From Otis tarda (lineage: Eukaryota; Chordata; Aves; Otidiformes; Otididae), in the NCBI GenBank assembly GCA_026413225.1, contig CM048552.1, positions 200,211,553-200,275,552 on the forward strand: 64,000 nt of DNA, written 5' to 3'. A program made the position numbers and the translations under genes. A model generated the notes under the pieces. The model was not told the origin of the DNA and did no database searches. It saw nothing but the letters and a program-made list of their open reading frames with translations. This document shows positions 39,101-49,140 of the stretch, piece after piece. Every line of letters starts with the position of its first letter. Position 1 is the stretch's first letter.

Positions 39101-42100
39101 CTTCCTCCATTAAAAGCAAGGATACAGCTTTCTGTGCCCCACTATATGTCCCAAAGTTGTACTGTGTCTTCTTAGTGTGTATCCATACTGCTGCTTTGTA
39201 AGTTATCGTTGTCAGTAAAACATCATCAAAAATATTTTGGGTGAAATCCTGGTTTGCTATGGGAGCAACTTGAAAAATTCCCAAGTCTTCAATGGGACAA
39301 GACGTAACTCTGTGAAGAGATCCTTCTGAAATTATTACCCTCCTACAACTCTCTCACCCAGTCTACATTTCTCTTTTAGAACAGTGAAGGCATGAAGAAA
39401 ACAGGTTATGTAGGGACTATTGCAAGGTATATGATATACGTCTTTTCCTTTCTTCTATTTCCTGTCAGTAAAGAATTCAACAGTTTGTAACGAGCAACAA
39501 ACAACAGTGAGTTTAGGTTACTTCAGCAGAGCTTCTTTCAAAATGATGTGCTAGATACCACTTTCCCAGAGTAGCTCGATTTCAGATAATCACTTGGCTT
39601 AAATTTCTCAAGACCTGGCTGGTCTCAGTACTGACTCCATGCTGTACTTAATGGTCTGTAGTAGTGCATTTATAGGACATCCAGATCAGACTTGGGACAG
39701 CATGATGCTAGCTAGAGCACTCAAAACTTCACCCATTTGTCAGGGCTTAACTAAAACAAGAAAATAACATAGGCATGCACTTGGTTACTCTGGTAATGAG
39801 CATCTTGGTGGTATAAACAGCAAAATATTAATTATTATCTGGGTAGTATTGTGCTTGTTTCTAAGCAAGTCTAACTGCATAGTATCAAAGCATTCTTATT
39901 CACATATTTCATGTTTCATTCTGAACATCCTTTGTTACACATTGCATAACTGATTACTTTTAAAACAAAGTTATTCCAGAGTAACATAGGAATTGAATAC
40001 TGTATGGGAAAAAAAGATAAATAGTTCTACAAGTCTTATGATGAGAGTTATCTTTCTTCTTAGTTCCTTCATCATTGCTCTGACTGTAAAATTTGCTGAG
40101 CTTTGATTGTTCTTGATTTCAAAGGCACAGATGCTCAGCTTTTCGATAAAAAGACTATGGTTAACCTCTTTGCACCTCAGTTTCCACCTTTGAAAAACGA
40201 AGGCCGTTAAGGATCCTCTATTTTGCAAGAATTCACTTTTGCAAAGCTAAACTACTTAACAACTGTAAAATATGCTGAGATCCTGCTGCAGAAGATGCTA
40301 TGACATGGAAGCTGCAAAGTCGTATTATAATGCTTACAAATGCAAGGAACAGGGGATGGGAACAGAATCAGCAGTTTGGGTGATAGGTCATTTGCAAGCA
40401 GAATGTGAGGAAGAACGAGGTCTCTGGGGAGTAATTTAATTCTTAGTCTGAAGATTTGTACCTGCTGGTGATGCCAGCTGAATAGGTTTGTTCCATACCA
40501 AGATATGAGTTGTTTGGCTTCAGGATCTGTAAGATGACTTTTTAAAATTCTTTCAAGTAATTATTTCAGATAGAGATGGGATCCCATTGACATACATGCT
40601 TCTGCAGCAAGGTGGGGATGTGTATTTGGAATATGCCAGTTTAGGGCAATTGCATCATGATTGTGACAAGTTACTGTGACAAGCACGTTACTGTGGCATC
40701 ATTAATAATGCTTGCCACAATAATGTGCTTTTTTTTTTGGTATGAACTGTAGGATCTGGAACTGGTTGTCATACTAGGGTTGCTGTGAAAGGCAATAATC
40801 CCAACCAATAGGAAGTCCTGAAGAGGTTGCTTGTTGGTGATTTAATATGTCTCGGAAGGCTTACATTCTTACAGGTACTGGCAGATTTTCATGATCATTC
40901 TTATTGTTCTGAAACAACTTTCCAAATTATCTTAATGGTCTAATGATGAAGTATTTGAATGGGATTCTTTCCTCCTGTCATGTAATAGTTTTTCTCCAGC
41001 TGTTGGTAACAATGTAAGACAGGATACAAACCTTATGTGATTTTTTGGTACATTTCAGTGTTTAACATTGTATGAAACATACTCTTCAATACAATCCCAC
41101 AGAAAATGTGTCTTCTTATTAATATGAATTCTGTAAAAATGACTGCCTTATCTTACACAGTTCAGTTTTCTATTGAACAATGTGACTTTGTCATAAAGGG
41201 GATTCATGGAACAGAACGTCTTATTAACGCTCGTTATGATGCTACTCTCAGAAGAGACACAGATGCCACTCCCAAATATAAATACTGCATGACAATCTCC
41301 AGAAAGACCCTTTAAAATATTATGTAAAAGTCAAAGAAATACTTTTTCCATTACTCAGCAGATTTCCTTCTGTCTGCCGTATCAATGGAAAGTTTTTCTT
41401 TCCCTTCCTCTCAAACTTTTTTCCAGTTTGGTTGAAAAGAGATCACTTTGGTTGAAAATGGATAATGTAAAGTGAATAATGGAGAATAAGGAAGTGGAAA
41501 CGCACACTAGCTCATTCCTGTCCAATAAAATAAAGAGAACATGAAGATTGGATCAGATTAGAATTCATAGATTAAATGATTGCAGAGAAGAAAGTGAATT
41601 ATCATCTTCATTTTTAATTCTGGACCAGGAAAGTAGAATATTTTGTGATAATATAGCATTGAAATACTAAAGAACAACACCAGAAGCTTGGGAGGCTATT
41701 GAGAAGAACACTTATCAATCGTAAAAGATAGCTGGTGTCTCTTTTTGTCTTTATTTTCCTTTCTTTTCTTTTTCTAGTAGCCTGTACAAAAGTGCCTGCA
41801 ATTTATTAGAAAACAGAAGTCCAGGAATCTTCTAAGGATGTGGAAAATGGCAATAAAAATGTTTCTACTGGTATGAATGGACAAGTAACATGAACACAAG
41901 AGTACAAAATACTAGCAGGAGGAGGGCTATAAAAATGGCTGACACCTACCGCAGCAGGTCATCAAGATCCTAGCACATCTCCCTGCAGTTTCTCAGGACA
42001 ACCAGCTCTGAAATGGAGTTGGTCAGTAAATCTTGGTGACTCACAGAGATGGGATAGGATCGAGAAATTAATCACTGTTGACTCCTGATGCATCCAAAAC

Positions 42101-42356
42101 CGACACCTTCCTAAGAAGAACCCAGTAACTGTGGGGATAGATTCGAAAACTGGCACCTCTTTTCTCCTTGTCATTGCAAGCACTCCTGGACAGTCTCCCT
42201 GGATACAGTTGTCAGTGCCTGACTACTTGTCAGACTACTTACATGCATCTGGGTGCTTGTGTGTATGAAAGTGTAAGTGTTAAAATAGATTCGTATTTCC
42301 TTCCTGTAAGGTACTGCATTGAGCTGCGTTTTTACTACAGTGCTGCAGCATTATTT
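36107..42356. other. Long stretch without recognised gene
   Basis: About 6.2 kb of AT-rich sequence. The plus frame at 36411-36644 (77 codons) and the minus frame at 39971-40228 (85 codons) are unrecognised. One splice-bounded 90-bp segment is listed separately. Confidence 0.5.
41781..41870 (+). other. Candidate splice-bounded segment (90 bp, phase 0)
   Basis: Follows a pyrimidine tract ending TTTCTAGTAG and is followed by CTG|GTATGA. It is open for exactly 30 codons and rich in Lys and Arg. Its phase would fit candidate exon D, but that would need an intron of about 20 kb. Chance is the simplest explanation. Confidence 0.12.
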
Positions 42357-43295
42357 AGAATCATAGAATCATAGAATGGTTAGGGTTGGAAGGGACCTTC
42401 AAAGGTCTTCTGGTCCAACCCCCCTGCAAGGAGCAGGGACATCCCTGACTAGATCAGGTTGCTCAGAGCCTCATCCAGCCTGGCCTTGAACGTTTCCAGG
42501 GACAGGGCATTCACCACCTCTCTGGGCAACCTGTTCCAGTGCTCTACAACTCACATTGTAAAAAATTTTTTCCTAATATCCAATCTAAATCTACCTCCCT
42601 TTATTTTAAAACCACTACCCCTTGTCCCATCACAACAGGCCCTACTGAACAGCTTCTCCCCATCTTTCCTGTAGGCCCCCTTGAGGTATTGGAAGACCGC
42701 TATCAGGTCTCCCTGGAGCCTCCTCTTCTCCAGGCTGAACAGTCCCAATTCTCTCAGCCTGTCCTCATAGGAAAGGTGCTCCAGCCCTCTTATCATCTTT
42801 GTGGCCCTCCTCTGGACCTTCTCCAACTGGTCCACGTCCTTCTTATGCTGGGGGCTCCAGAACTGGACACAGTACTCCAGGTGGGTCTCACCAGAGCAGA
42901 GTAGAGGGGCAGAATAACCTCCCTTGACCTGCTGGCCATGCTCCTCTTGATGCAGCCCAGGATGCGGTTGGCCTTCTGGGCCGCAAGGGCGCATTGCCGG
43001 CTCATGTGGAGCTTCTTGTCCACCAGCACTCCCAAGTCCTTCTCCTCAGGGCTGCTCTCAATCCATTTTCCGCCCAGCCTATATTTGCACCTGGGATTGC
43101 CAGGTGCAGGACCTTGCACTTGGCCTGGTTGAACTTCATGAGGTTGGCACGGGCCCACCTCTCCAGCCTGTCAAGGTCCCTCTGGATGGCATCCCTCCCT
43201 TCCATCATGTCAACGGCACCACACAACTTGGTGTCATCGGTGAACTTGCTGAGGGTGCACTCTATCCCACTGTCCATGTTGCTGACAAAGATGTT

Positions 43296-44380
43296 CGATG
43301 GATGGACCACTCGGTGGATAAGGAGTTGGCTGGATGGCCGCACTCAGAGAGTGGTGGTCAACGGCTCAATGTCCAAGTGGAGACCGGTCACGAGTGGCGT
43401 CCCTCAGGGGTCCGTGTTGGGCCCGGCCCTGTTCAACATCTTTGTCGGCGACATGGACAGTGGGATAGAGTGCACCCTCAGCAAGTTCGACAATGACACC
43501 AAGCTGTGTGGTGCTGTCGACTCGCTGGAAGGGAGGGATGCCATCCAGAGGGACCTTGACAGGCTGGAGAGGTGGGCCCGTGCCAACCTCATGAAGTTCA
43601 ACCAGGCCAAGTGCAAGGTCCTGCACCTGGGTCGTGGCAATCCCAGGCACAAATACAGGCTGGGTGGAGATTGGATTGAGAGCAGCCCTGAGGAGAAAGA
43701 CTTGGGAGTGCTGGTAGACGAGAGGCTCAACATGAGTGGGCAATGCGCCCTTGCGGCCCAGAAGGCCAAACGCATCCTGGGCTGCATCAAGAGGAGCGTG
43801 GCCAGCAGGTCGAGGGAGGTGATTCTGCCCCTCTACTCTGCCCTGGTGAGACCCCACCTGGAGTACTGTGTCCAGTTCTGGAGCCCCCAACACAAGAAGG
43901 ACATGGACCAGTTGGAAAGGGTCCAGAGGAGGGCCACCAAGATGATCAGAGGGCTGGAGCACCTCTCCTATGAGGACAGGCTGAGAGAGTTGGGGCTGTT
44001 CAGCCTGGAGAAGAGGAGGCTCCAGGGAGACCTGATAGCGGTCTTCCAATACCTCAAGGGGGCCTACAGGAAAGATGGGGAGAAACTGTTCAGTAGGGCC
44101 TGTTGTGATAGGACAAGGGGTAATGGGTTTAAATTAGAAGGAGGTAGGTTTAGATTAGATATTAGAAAAAAATTTTTTACAATGAGAGTTGTAGAGCACT
44201 GGAACAGGTTGCCCAGAGAGGTGGTGGATGCCCCATCCCTGGAAGTGTTCAAGGCCAGGCTGGATGAGGCTCTGAGCAACCTGATCTAGTCAGGGATGTC
44301 CCTGCTCTTGCAGGGGGGTTGGACTAGATGACCTTTGAAGGTCCCTTCCAACTCTAACCATTCTATGATTCTATGATTCT
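43296..44380 (+). mobile_element. Nested CR1 LINE (type I), inserted in the opposite-strand CR1
   Basis: A 1085-bp, 5'-truncated CR1 on the + strand. It starts in RT between motifs A and B ([18 protein letters not shown]) and runs through the C-terminus, a type I 3' UTR and two to three ATTCTATG units. The bases ATGTT at 43291-43295 recur at 44381-44385, giving a possible 5-bp target duplication. This is ambiguous because ATG could also be the last bases of the tail. It looks younger than its host: the coding frame is unbroken to the ORF2 stop at 44287-44289. Confidence 0.93.
43297..44289 (+). pseudogene. CR1 ORF2 C-terminal part (5'-truncated, catalytic Asp lost)
   Basis: About 330 codons of open CR1 ORF2: RT motif B ([14 protein letters not shown]), motif C, then the long C-terminal region ending [11 protein letters not shown]. 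At motif C the copy reads FDNDTK where relatives have F-A/T-D-D; the first catalytic Asp is replaced by Asn, so polymerase activity would be lost even in a full-length protein. There is no motif A and no endonuclease. An ATG-started frame of 431 codons (42994-44289) overlaps this region, but its first ~101 codons are read through the antisense strand of the host CR1. That start is an artefact of the nesting. Confidence 0.88.
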
Positions 44381-46471
44381 ATGTTGAACAGGGCTGGGCC
44401 CACCATGGACCCCTGAGGGTTGCCACTTGTGACCGGTCTCCACATGGACATGGAGCCATTGACCACCACTCTCTGAGTGTGGCCATCCAGCCAACTCCTT
44501 ATCCACCACGTGGTCCGTCCATCAAACCTATGTCTCTCTAGTTTAGAGAGAAGGATGTCGTGTGGGACAGTGTCAAAAGCTTTGCACAAGTCCAGGTAGA
44601 TGATATCCATTGCTCGTCCCTTGTCCACCAATGCTGTCACCCCGTCATAGAAGGCCACCAAATTGGTAAGGCACGATCTGCCCTTAGTGAAGCCATGTTG
44701 GCCATCACCAACCACCTCCTTGCTCTCCATGTGCCTTAGCATGGTTTCCAGGAGAATCTGCTCCATGACCTTGCCAGGCACAGAGGTGAGGCTGACCAGC
44801 CTGTAGTTGCCCAGGTCCTACTAGTTCCCCTTTTTAAAAATAGGGGTTATGTTCCCTCTCTTCCAGTCATTGGGGACCTCACCAGACCGTCACGACTTCC
44901 CAAATATGATGGCCAGTGGCTTGGCAACTTCATTTGCCAGTTCCCTCAGGACGCGCGGATGTATCTCATCAGGTCCCATGGACTTGTGCACCTTCAAGTT
45001 CCTCAGATGTTCCCGAACCTGCTCTTTGAGTATAGTGGGCGGTTCTTCATCCTCGCAGTCCCTGCCTGTGCCTTCCACAGCTTGGGTGGTGAGACAAGAG
45101 CCCTTATCAGTGAAGACTGAGGCAATCAAGTCATTGAGAATCTCAGCCTTCTCTATGTCCCGGGTAACCAGGACACTGGTTTCCTTCCAGAGGGGGCCTA
45201 CATTCTCCTTGGATTTTCTTTTGTCCCCTACATACCTATAGAAGCTTTTCTTGTTGCTTTTTATATCCCTGGCCAGATTCAATTCCATCAGGGCTTTAGC
45301 CTTCCTCACCCGATCCCTGGCCACTCGTACAGCCTCTCTGTAGTCCTCCCAGGCTACCTGTCTCTGCTTCCACCCTCTATAGGCTTTCCTCTTCACTTTC
45401 AGTTGGTCCAGGAGCTCCTTGCTCATCCACGCCGGCCTCCTGGCCTTTTTGCCCGACTTGTTCTTCATCAGGGTGCACTTCTGCTAAGCTTGGAGGAGGT
45501 GCTCCTTGAATGTGGACCAACTTTTCTGGGCCCCTCTTCCCTCCAAGGCTGCCTCCCGTGGCACTTGGCCCATCAGGTCCCTGAGAAGGCCGAAGTCCGC
45601 CTTCTTGAAGTCTAGAGCTGAGAGTTTGCCATGTAGTTTCCTCGCTGCCCCGTGGATCTTGAACTCCACCGTGTCGTGGTTGCTGCAGCCAAGGCTATCC
45701 TTCAGTTTCACATCCCCCACCAGTCCCTCCCTGTTGGTGAGAACAAGGTCGAGCATGGCACCCCTCCTTGTTGGCTCCTCTATCACCTGCAGGAGGAAGT
45801 TATCGTCCACGCATTCCAGGAACCTCCTGGACTGCCTGTGCCCTGCCGTGTTCTCTCCAACAGATGTCAGGGTGGTTGAATTCCCCCATGAGGACCTGGG
45901 CTTGTGACCGTGAGGCTGCTCCTATCTAGCTATAGAGTGCCTCGTCTTGTCTGTCCTCCTGGCCAGGCGGCCTGTAACAGACCCCCACCGTAACGTCTCC
46001 TGTTCGTCCACATCCTCTAATCTTGACCCATAAGCTCTCTGTCAGCTCCTCCTCCATCCCCAGGCAGAGCTCCACACACTCCAGCTGGTTGCTGATGTAG
46101 AGAGTGACACACCCTCCTCGTCCCCCCTTCCTGTCCTTTCTAAAAAGCCTATACTCCTCCATGTTGACGCTCCAGTCGTACGAGTCATCCCACGATGTCT
46201 CCGTGATGCCAACAAGGTCGTAGCCCTGCTTGTGTGCACGCATCTCCAGCTCTTCCTGTTTATTCCCCATGCTGTGTGGTACAGAGACACTTCAGTTGAG
46301 CCCCTGACAAAGCCAACTTGCCAGCTGGAGCAACAGGAGTTCTTTTGGACAGCAGTTAAAGTTCATTTGCACGTACCCGTGATCCTTCCTCAGCTTCTGG
46401 ACCTTCAGTGCTGGCACTGGCGCCATGCTGACAGCAGTGGGCTGAACTGTGCTCCCCTTCCCCCAGCAACA

Positions 46472-46700
46472 CTAGTTTAAAGCCCTCTGGACAAGTCTGG
46501 CAAGCCTTTGTCCAAGCACACTCTTCCCCCTCTCAGTTAGGTGCACGCCATCCGCCCCTAGCAGCCCGGGCTTCTCAAAGCACGCCCCATGGTCTAGATA
46601 CCCAAAGCCCTGGCTGTAGCACCACTCCTGGAGCTACGAGTTAACCTGCCAGATACGCCTGGCCTTTTCAGGACCCTGACCTTCAACCGGACCTTTCCTG
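46472..46700 (-). pseudogene. CR1 ORF1 C-terminal remnant (SGNH-type esterase end)
   Basis: On the minus strand this region reads LQEWCYSQGFGYLDHGACF and then DGVHLTERGKSVLGQRLARL, ending in a stop at 46472-46474. DGVHLT is the Asp-x-x-His block of SGNH esterases, and both the Asp and the His are kept. An esterase domain is known for CR1-group ORF1 proteins. A TAG at 46634-46636 interrupts the frame, and the N-terminal part is missing because the element is truncated. The ORF1 stop lies about 180 bp before the ORF2 start region, as expected for two separate CR1 frames. Confidence 0.75.
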
Positions 46701-46715
46701 CAGGCGAATCTGGCA

Positions 46716-46878
46716 GTCAATGTGTTTTCAGAATTTACTAAAAGATAAGAATTCTGCAATTAACAATTCAACATCCATTCATGTAAGATAAAATGCTCTA
46801 CTTAGAGAATAAAGGGTCATAGCTAGTGCTACAGTACAAAAGAGAACCAGCATTTTTAGGAGTGGATTCATCTCAGTT
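46716..46878. other. Spacer between CR1 copies
   Basis: About 160 bp of AT-rich sequence with no gene recognised. Confidence 0.6.
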
Positions 46879-47188
46879 AGAATCATAGAGCAGTTTGGGT
46901 TGGAAGGGGCCTTTAAAGGTCATCTAGTCTAATCTCCCTGCAAGGGACAGGGACATCTCCAACCAGATCAGGTTACTCGGAGCTCCATCCAACCTAGCCT
47001 TGAATGTTTCCATGGATGGGGCATCCACCACCTCTCTAGGCAACCTGTGCCAGTGTTCCACCACTGTTATTGTAAAAAATTTTTTCATAATATCTAATTT
47101 GAATCTGCTTCCTTCTATTTTAAAACCATTACCCCTCATCCTATCACAACAGGCCCTGCTAAAGAGTTTCTCCCTGTCTTTCCTGTAG
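46879..47188 (-). mobile_element. CR1 LINE 3' end, left arm of an inverted CR1 pair
   Basis: Minus-strand CR1 3' end with its tail at 46879 and a type II 3' UTR. Coding sequence begins at a YRKD block and ends PSMETFKARLDGAPSNLI. It abuts the opposite-strand CR1 arm at 47188/47189 with no spacer. Confidence 0.9.
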
Positions 47189-47808
47189 ATGGCCCACTCG
47201 GTGGATTAGGAATTGGCTGAATGGCCACACTCAGAGAGTGGTGGTCAACGGCTCCATGTCCAAGTGGAGACTGGTCATGACTGGTGTTCCTCAGGGGTCC
47301 GTGGTGGGCCTGGCCCTGTTCAACATCTTTGTCAGCAACATGGACAGTGGGATAGAGTGCACCCTCAGCAAGTTCACTGATGACACCAAGCTGTGTGGTG
47401 CCGTTGACACGCTGGAAGGGAGGGATGCCATCCAGAGGGACCTTGACAGGCTGGAGAGGTGAACCCGTGCAAATCTCACGAAGTTCAACCAGGCCAAGTG
47501 CAAGGTCCTGCATGTGGGTCATGGCAATCCCAGGTGCAAATATAGGCTGGGCGGAAAATGGATTGAGAGCAGCCCTGAGGAGAAGGACTTGGGAGTGCTG
47601 GTGGACAAGAAGCTCCACATGAGCTGGCAATGTGTTCTTGTGGCCCAGAAGGCCAACCGCATCCTGGGCTGCATCAAGAGGAGTCGTGACCAGCAGGTTG
47701 AGGGAGGTTATTCTGCCTCTCTACTCTGCTCTGGTGAGACCCCACCTGGAGTACTGTGTCCAGTTCTGGAGCCCCCAGCATAAGAAGGACATGGACCAGC
47801 TGGAGAAG
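47189..47808 (+). mobile_element. CR1 LINE internal segment without a 3' end, right arm of an inverted CR1 pair
   Basis: Plus-strand CR1 RT segment from just before motif B ([19 protein letters not shown]) through motif C (KFTDDTK, both Asp kept) to KKDMDQLEK. It then stops abruptly without 3' UTR or tail. A TGA breaks the frame at about 47461, and there are further frame changes. A retroposon lacking its 3' end next to an opposite-strand 3' end is what twin priming leaves. The segment missing between the arms is about 40 codons of the C-terminal region. Its sequence looks closer to the type I coding copies nearby than the left arm's tail does, so a nested insertion followed by deletion is an alternative. 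Confidence 0.88.
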
Positions 47809-48975
47809 ACAAAGTCCTTCCTCGGAATTGAAACCTGATATCAATCCCATAGAGTTCAGGGTTAAGGAACCTCTCAGAAATGATGATTTACTTACTTACT
47901 GCATAAGATACTAAACCCACTCAAATAATATTTTAATTCAACTCAATTACTTTTTAAAAACTATGAGATCAGGTCAATTAATCACATTAGGTATCATAAA
48001 ATGCTTGATCACTCAGTATCAATTCCAGTATGGTCTGAGAAGATGATGTCTAGTATTTCTGTGGTACCAAGCTGAGCTTTCTCAGTCCTTGTGTGACATT
48101 TGATCATATTTTCCTTTCCTGCTGATCAATATTTTCATATTTTGCTATCCTACTTGTACTAAGTGCCTCAATAGATGTGCAGGTCATCTTCACAGGCCAT
48201 TGAGCATTTGTGAGTCAAATGATAAACTCTGAATCCTGTTTTTTTTTTTGCAAAACATTTCAGTGGACTGCATCTTTTATGACCTAGCTCAGTTTTGTGG
48301 GTTGTGCTAGACACCCTGAATGTATTGCATTACACATCTGTTAGAAGTATTGATAAACCAACACAGAATAGGTCAGCAGTCATTAGAGGTAAGACTCGCC
48401 TCACCTCTTTTTGGTACACACAATGCAAATTTCTCACCTTCTGAGTTAGGCTTCCTTTTTAGCCAGGTGCTTTTAGGGTTCATTCATTTGACCTGCTGCA
48501 AACATTGATTTAGGATGAGGTGAAACATATTTTAGAAGGACTTTTTTTTCTTTACTGACTGTGAAGTGAGTCTCAGGCATAACAAGCCTCTCCCCTAACA
48601 AGCATGGGAGGCTGAAGTTCAGTGAAATCAATCCCATCCCAGTGGACTGTGAGAGATATAAGGGACCCTATGTCACACATGCTTACACCATCTTTAGTTG
48701 TTCTATCTGTGTTTCTGTTATAGTTCAGACTTACACTCTGCCTGGTTTATGCTGAACTAGAGCTTATCTTAATGAAAGCCATTGACCAATGCAAAACACA
48801 TTAATAGAAGTGGCTGCTCAGAATTTGCTACAAGCACCCTGCATATGCAGTCTTCAAAAAGTGATGGAGATAGCAAATGTTATACTGCTGTAAAATATTT
48901 ATTTTATTATTGCAGGGCTTAAAGTTTGGCCACAACGGTTGTGAACAAGGTTTGGAGACAATGAGTTATATTCAC
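47809..48975. other. Stretch without recognised gene
   Basis: About 1.2 kb with no LINE or gene recognised; short unrecognised frames only. Confidence 0.5.
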
Positions 48976-49140
48976 TGTTGTGGTGGGTTAACCTTGACTA
49001 AGGGCCAAACTCTAACCCAGTTGCTCACTCATTCCGGTTCTTGACAGGATAGGGGGACAATATAGGATTTTTTTTAGCACTTTCAGTGACACTCAGAAAG
49101 ACAAAGGAAGACAAAGGCAGAGAGGGAATTTTGCTCAACA
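48976..49140 (-). mobile_element. Decayed LTR fragment related to the ERVL-class LTR
   Basis: It begins TGTTGTGGTGGGTTAACC, the terminal bases typical of older relatives of the two solo LTRs here. A GACAGGATAGGGGGA block and a GCTCAACAGTT block follow at LTR-like spacing. Resemblance fades after about 49140, and I could not find the other end. The strand is given by analogy with the complete LTRs. The call rests on remembered bird LTR sequence. Confidence 0.45.

Larger units (their letters stand above)
42449..46297 (-). pseudogene. CR1 ORF2 pseudogene (endonuclease + reverse transcriptase), split by an insertion
   Basis: ORF2 should encode an apurinic-type endonuclease and a reverse transcriptase. 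Here 46270-45926 encodes the endonuclease N-terminus (DLVGITETSWDDSYDW) and hits a stop. The catalytic GDFN motif has become GEFN near 45885, followed by a frameshift. The frame 45810-44890 is open except for a Gln-to-stop TAG at 45484-45486; it ends the endonuclease and starts RT ([20 protein letters not shown]). A Trp-to-stop change ends it at 44890, and two more TAG codons lie near 44820. The 44781-44371 frame has RT motif A ([13 protein letters not shown]) and a mutated motif B (GNPQGSMVG, where copies normally read GVPQGSVLG). After the nested CR1 the frame resumes with an FTDD catalytic motif at about 43235 and the usual C-terminus. It cannot make an active protein. Confidence 0.9.
42357..46715 (-). 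mobile_element. Long CR1 LINE (ORF1 end + ORF2), host of a nested CR1
   Basis: The most complete CR1 here, about 3.27 kb after removing the inserted 43296-44380. Reading on minus from 46715 it contains the end of ORF1 (esterase-type domain), a short inter-ORF gap, most of ORF2 (endonuclease then reverse transcriptase), a type I 3' UTR and an ATTCTATG tail at 42357. It is 5'-truncated inside ORF1. The two halves join exactly when the insert is removed: the sense strand reads ...CCCTGTTCAACAT before the insert and CTTTGTCAGCAAC after it. Multiple stops and frameshifts make it a dead copy. The 5' limit is approximate. Confidence 0.93.

Noticed and set aside
43366..44167. Long opposite-strand frames over CR1 coding regions (for example 43366-44049 minus and 53424-54167 minus)
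   Set aside because: They are shadows of the CR1 ORF2 frame with no independent motif.
42994..44289. 431-codon frame as a novel host gene
   Set aside because: It is an antisense-sense chimera of two CR1 copies.
44360..44383. ATTCTATG runs as independent microsatellites
   Set aside because: They sit exactly at CR1 3' ends and are the element's own terminal repeat.
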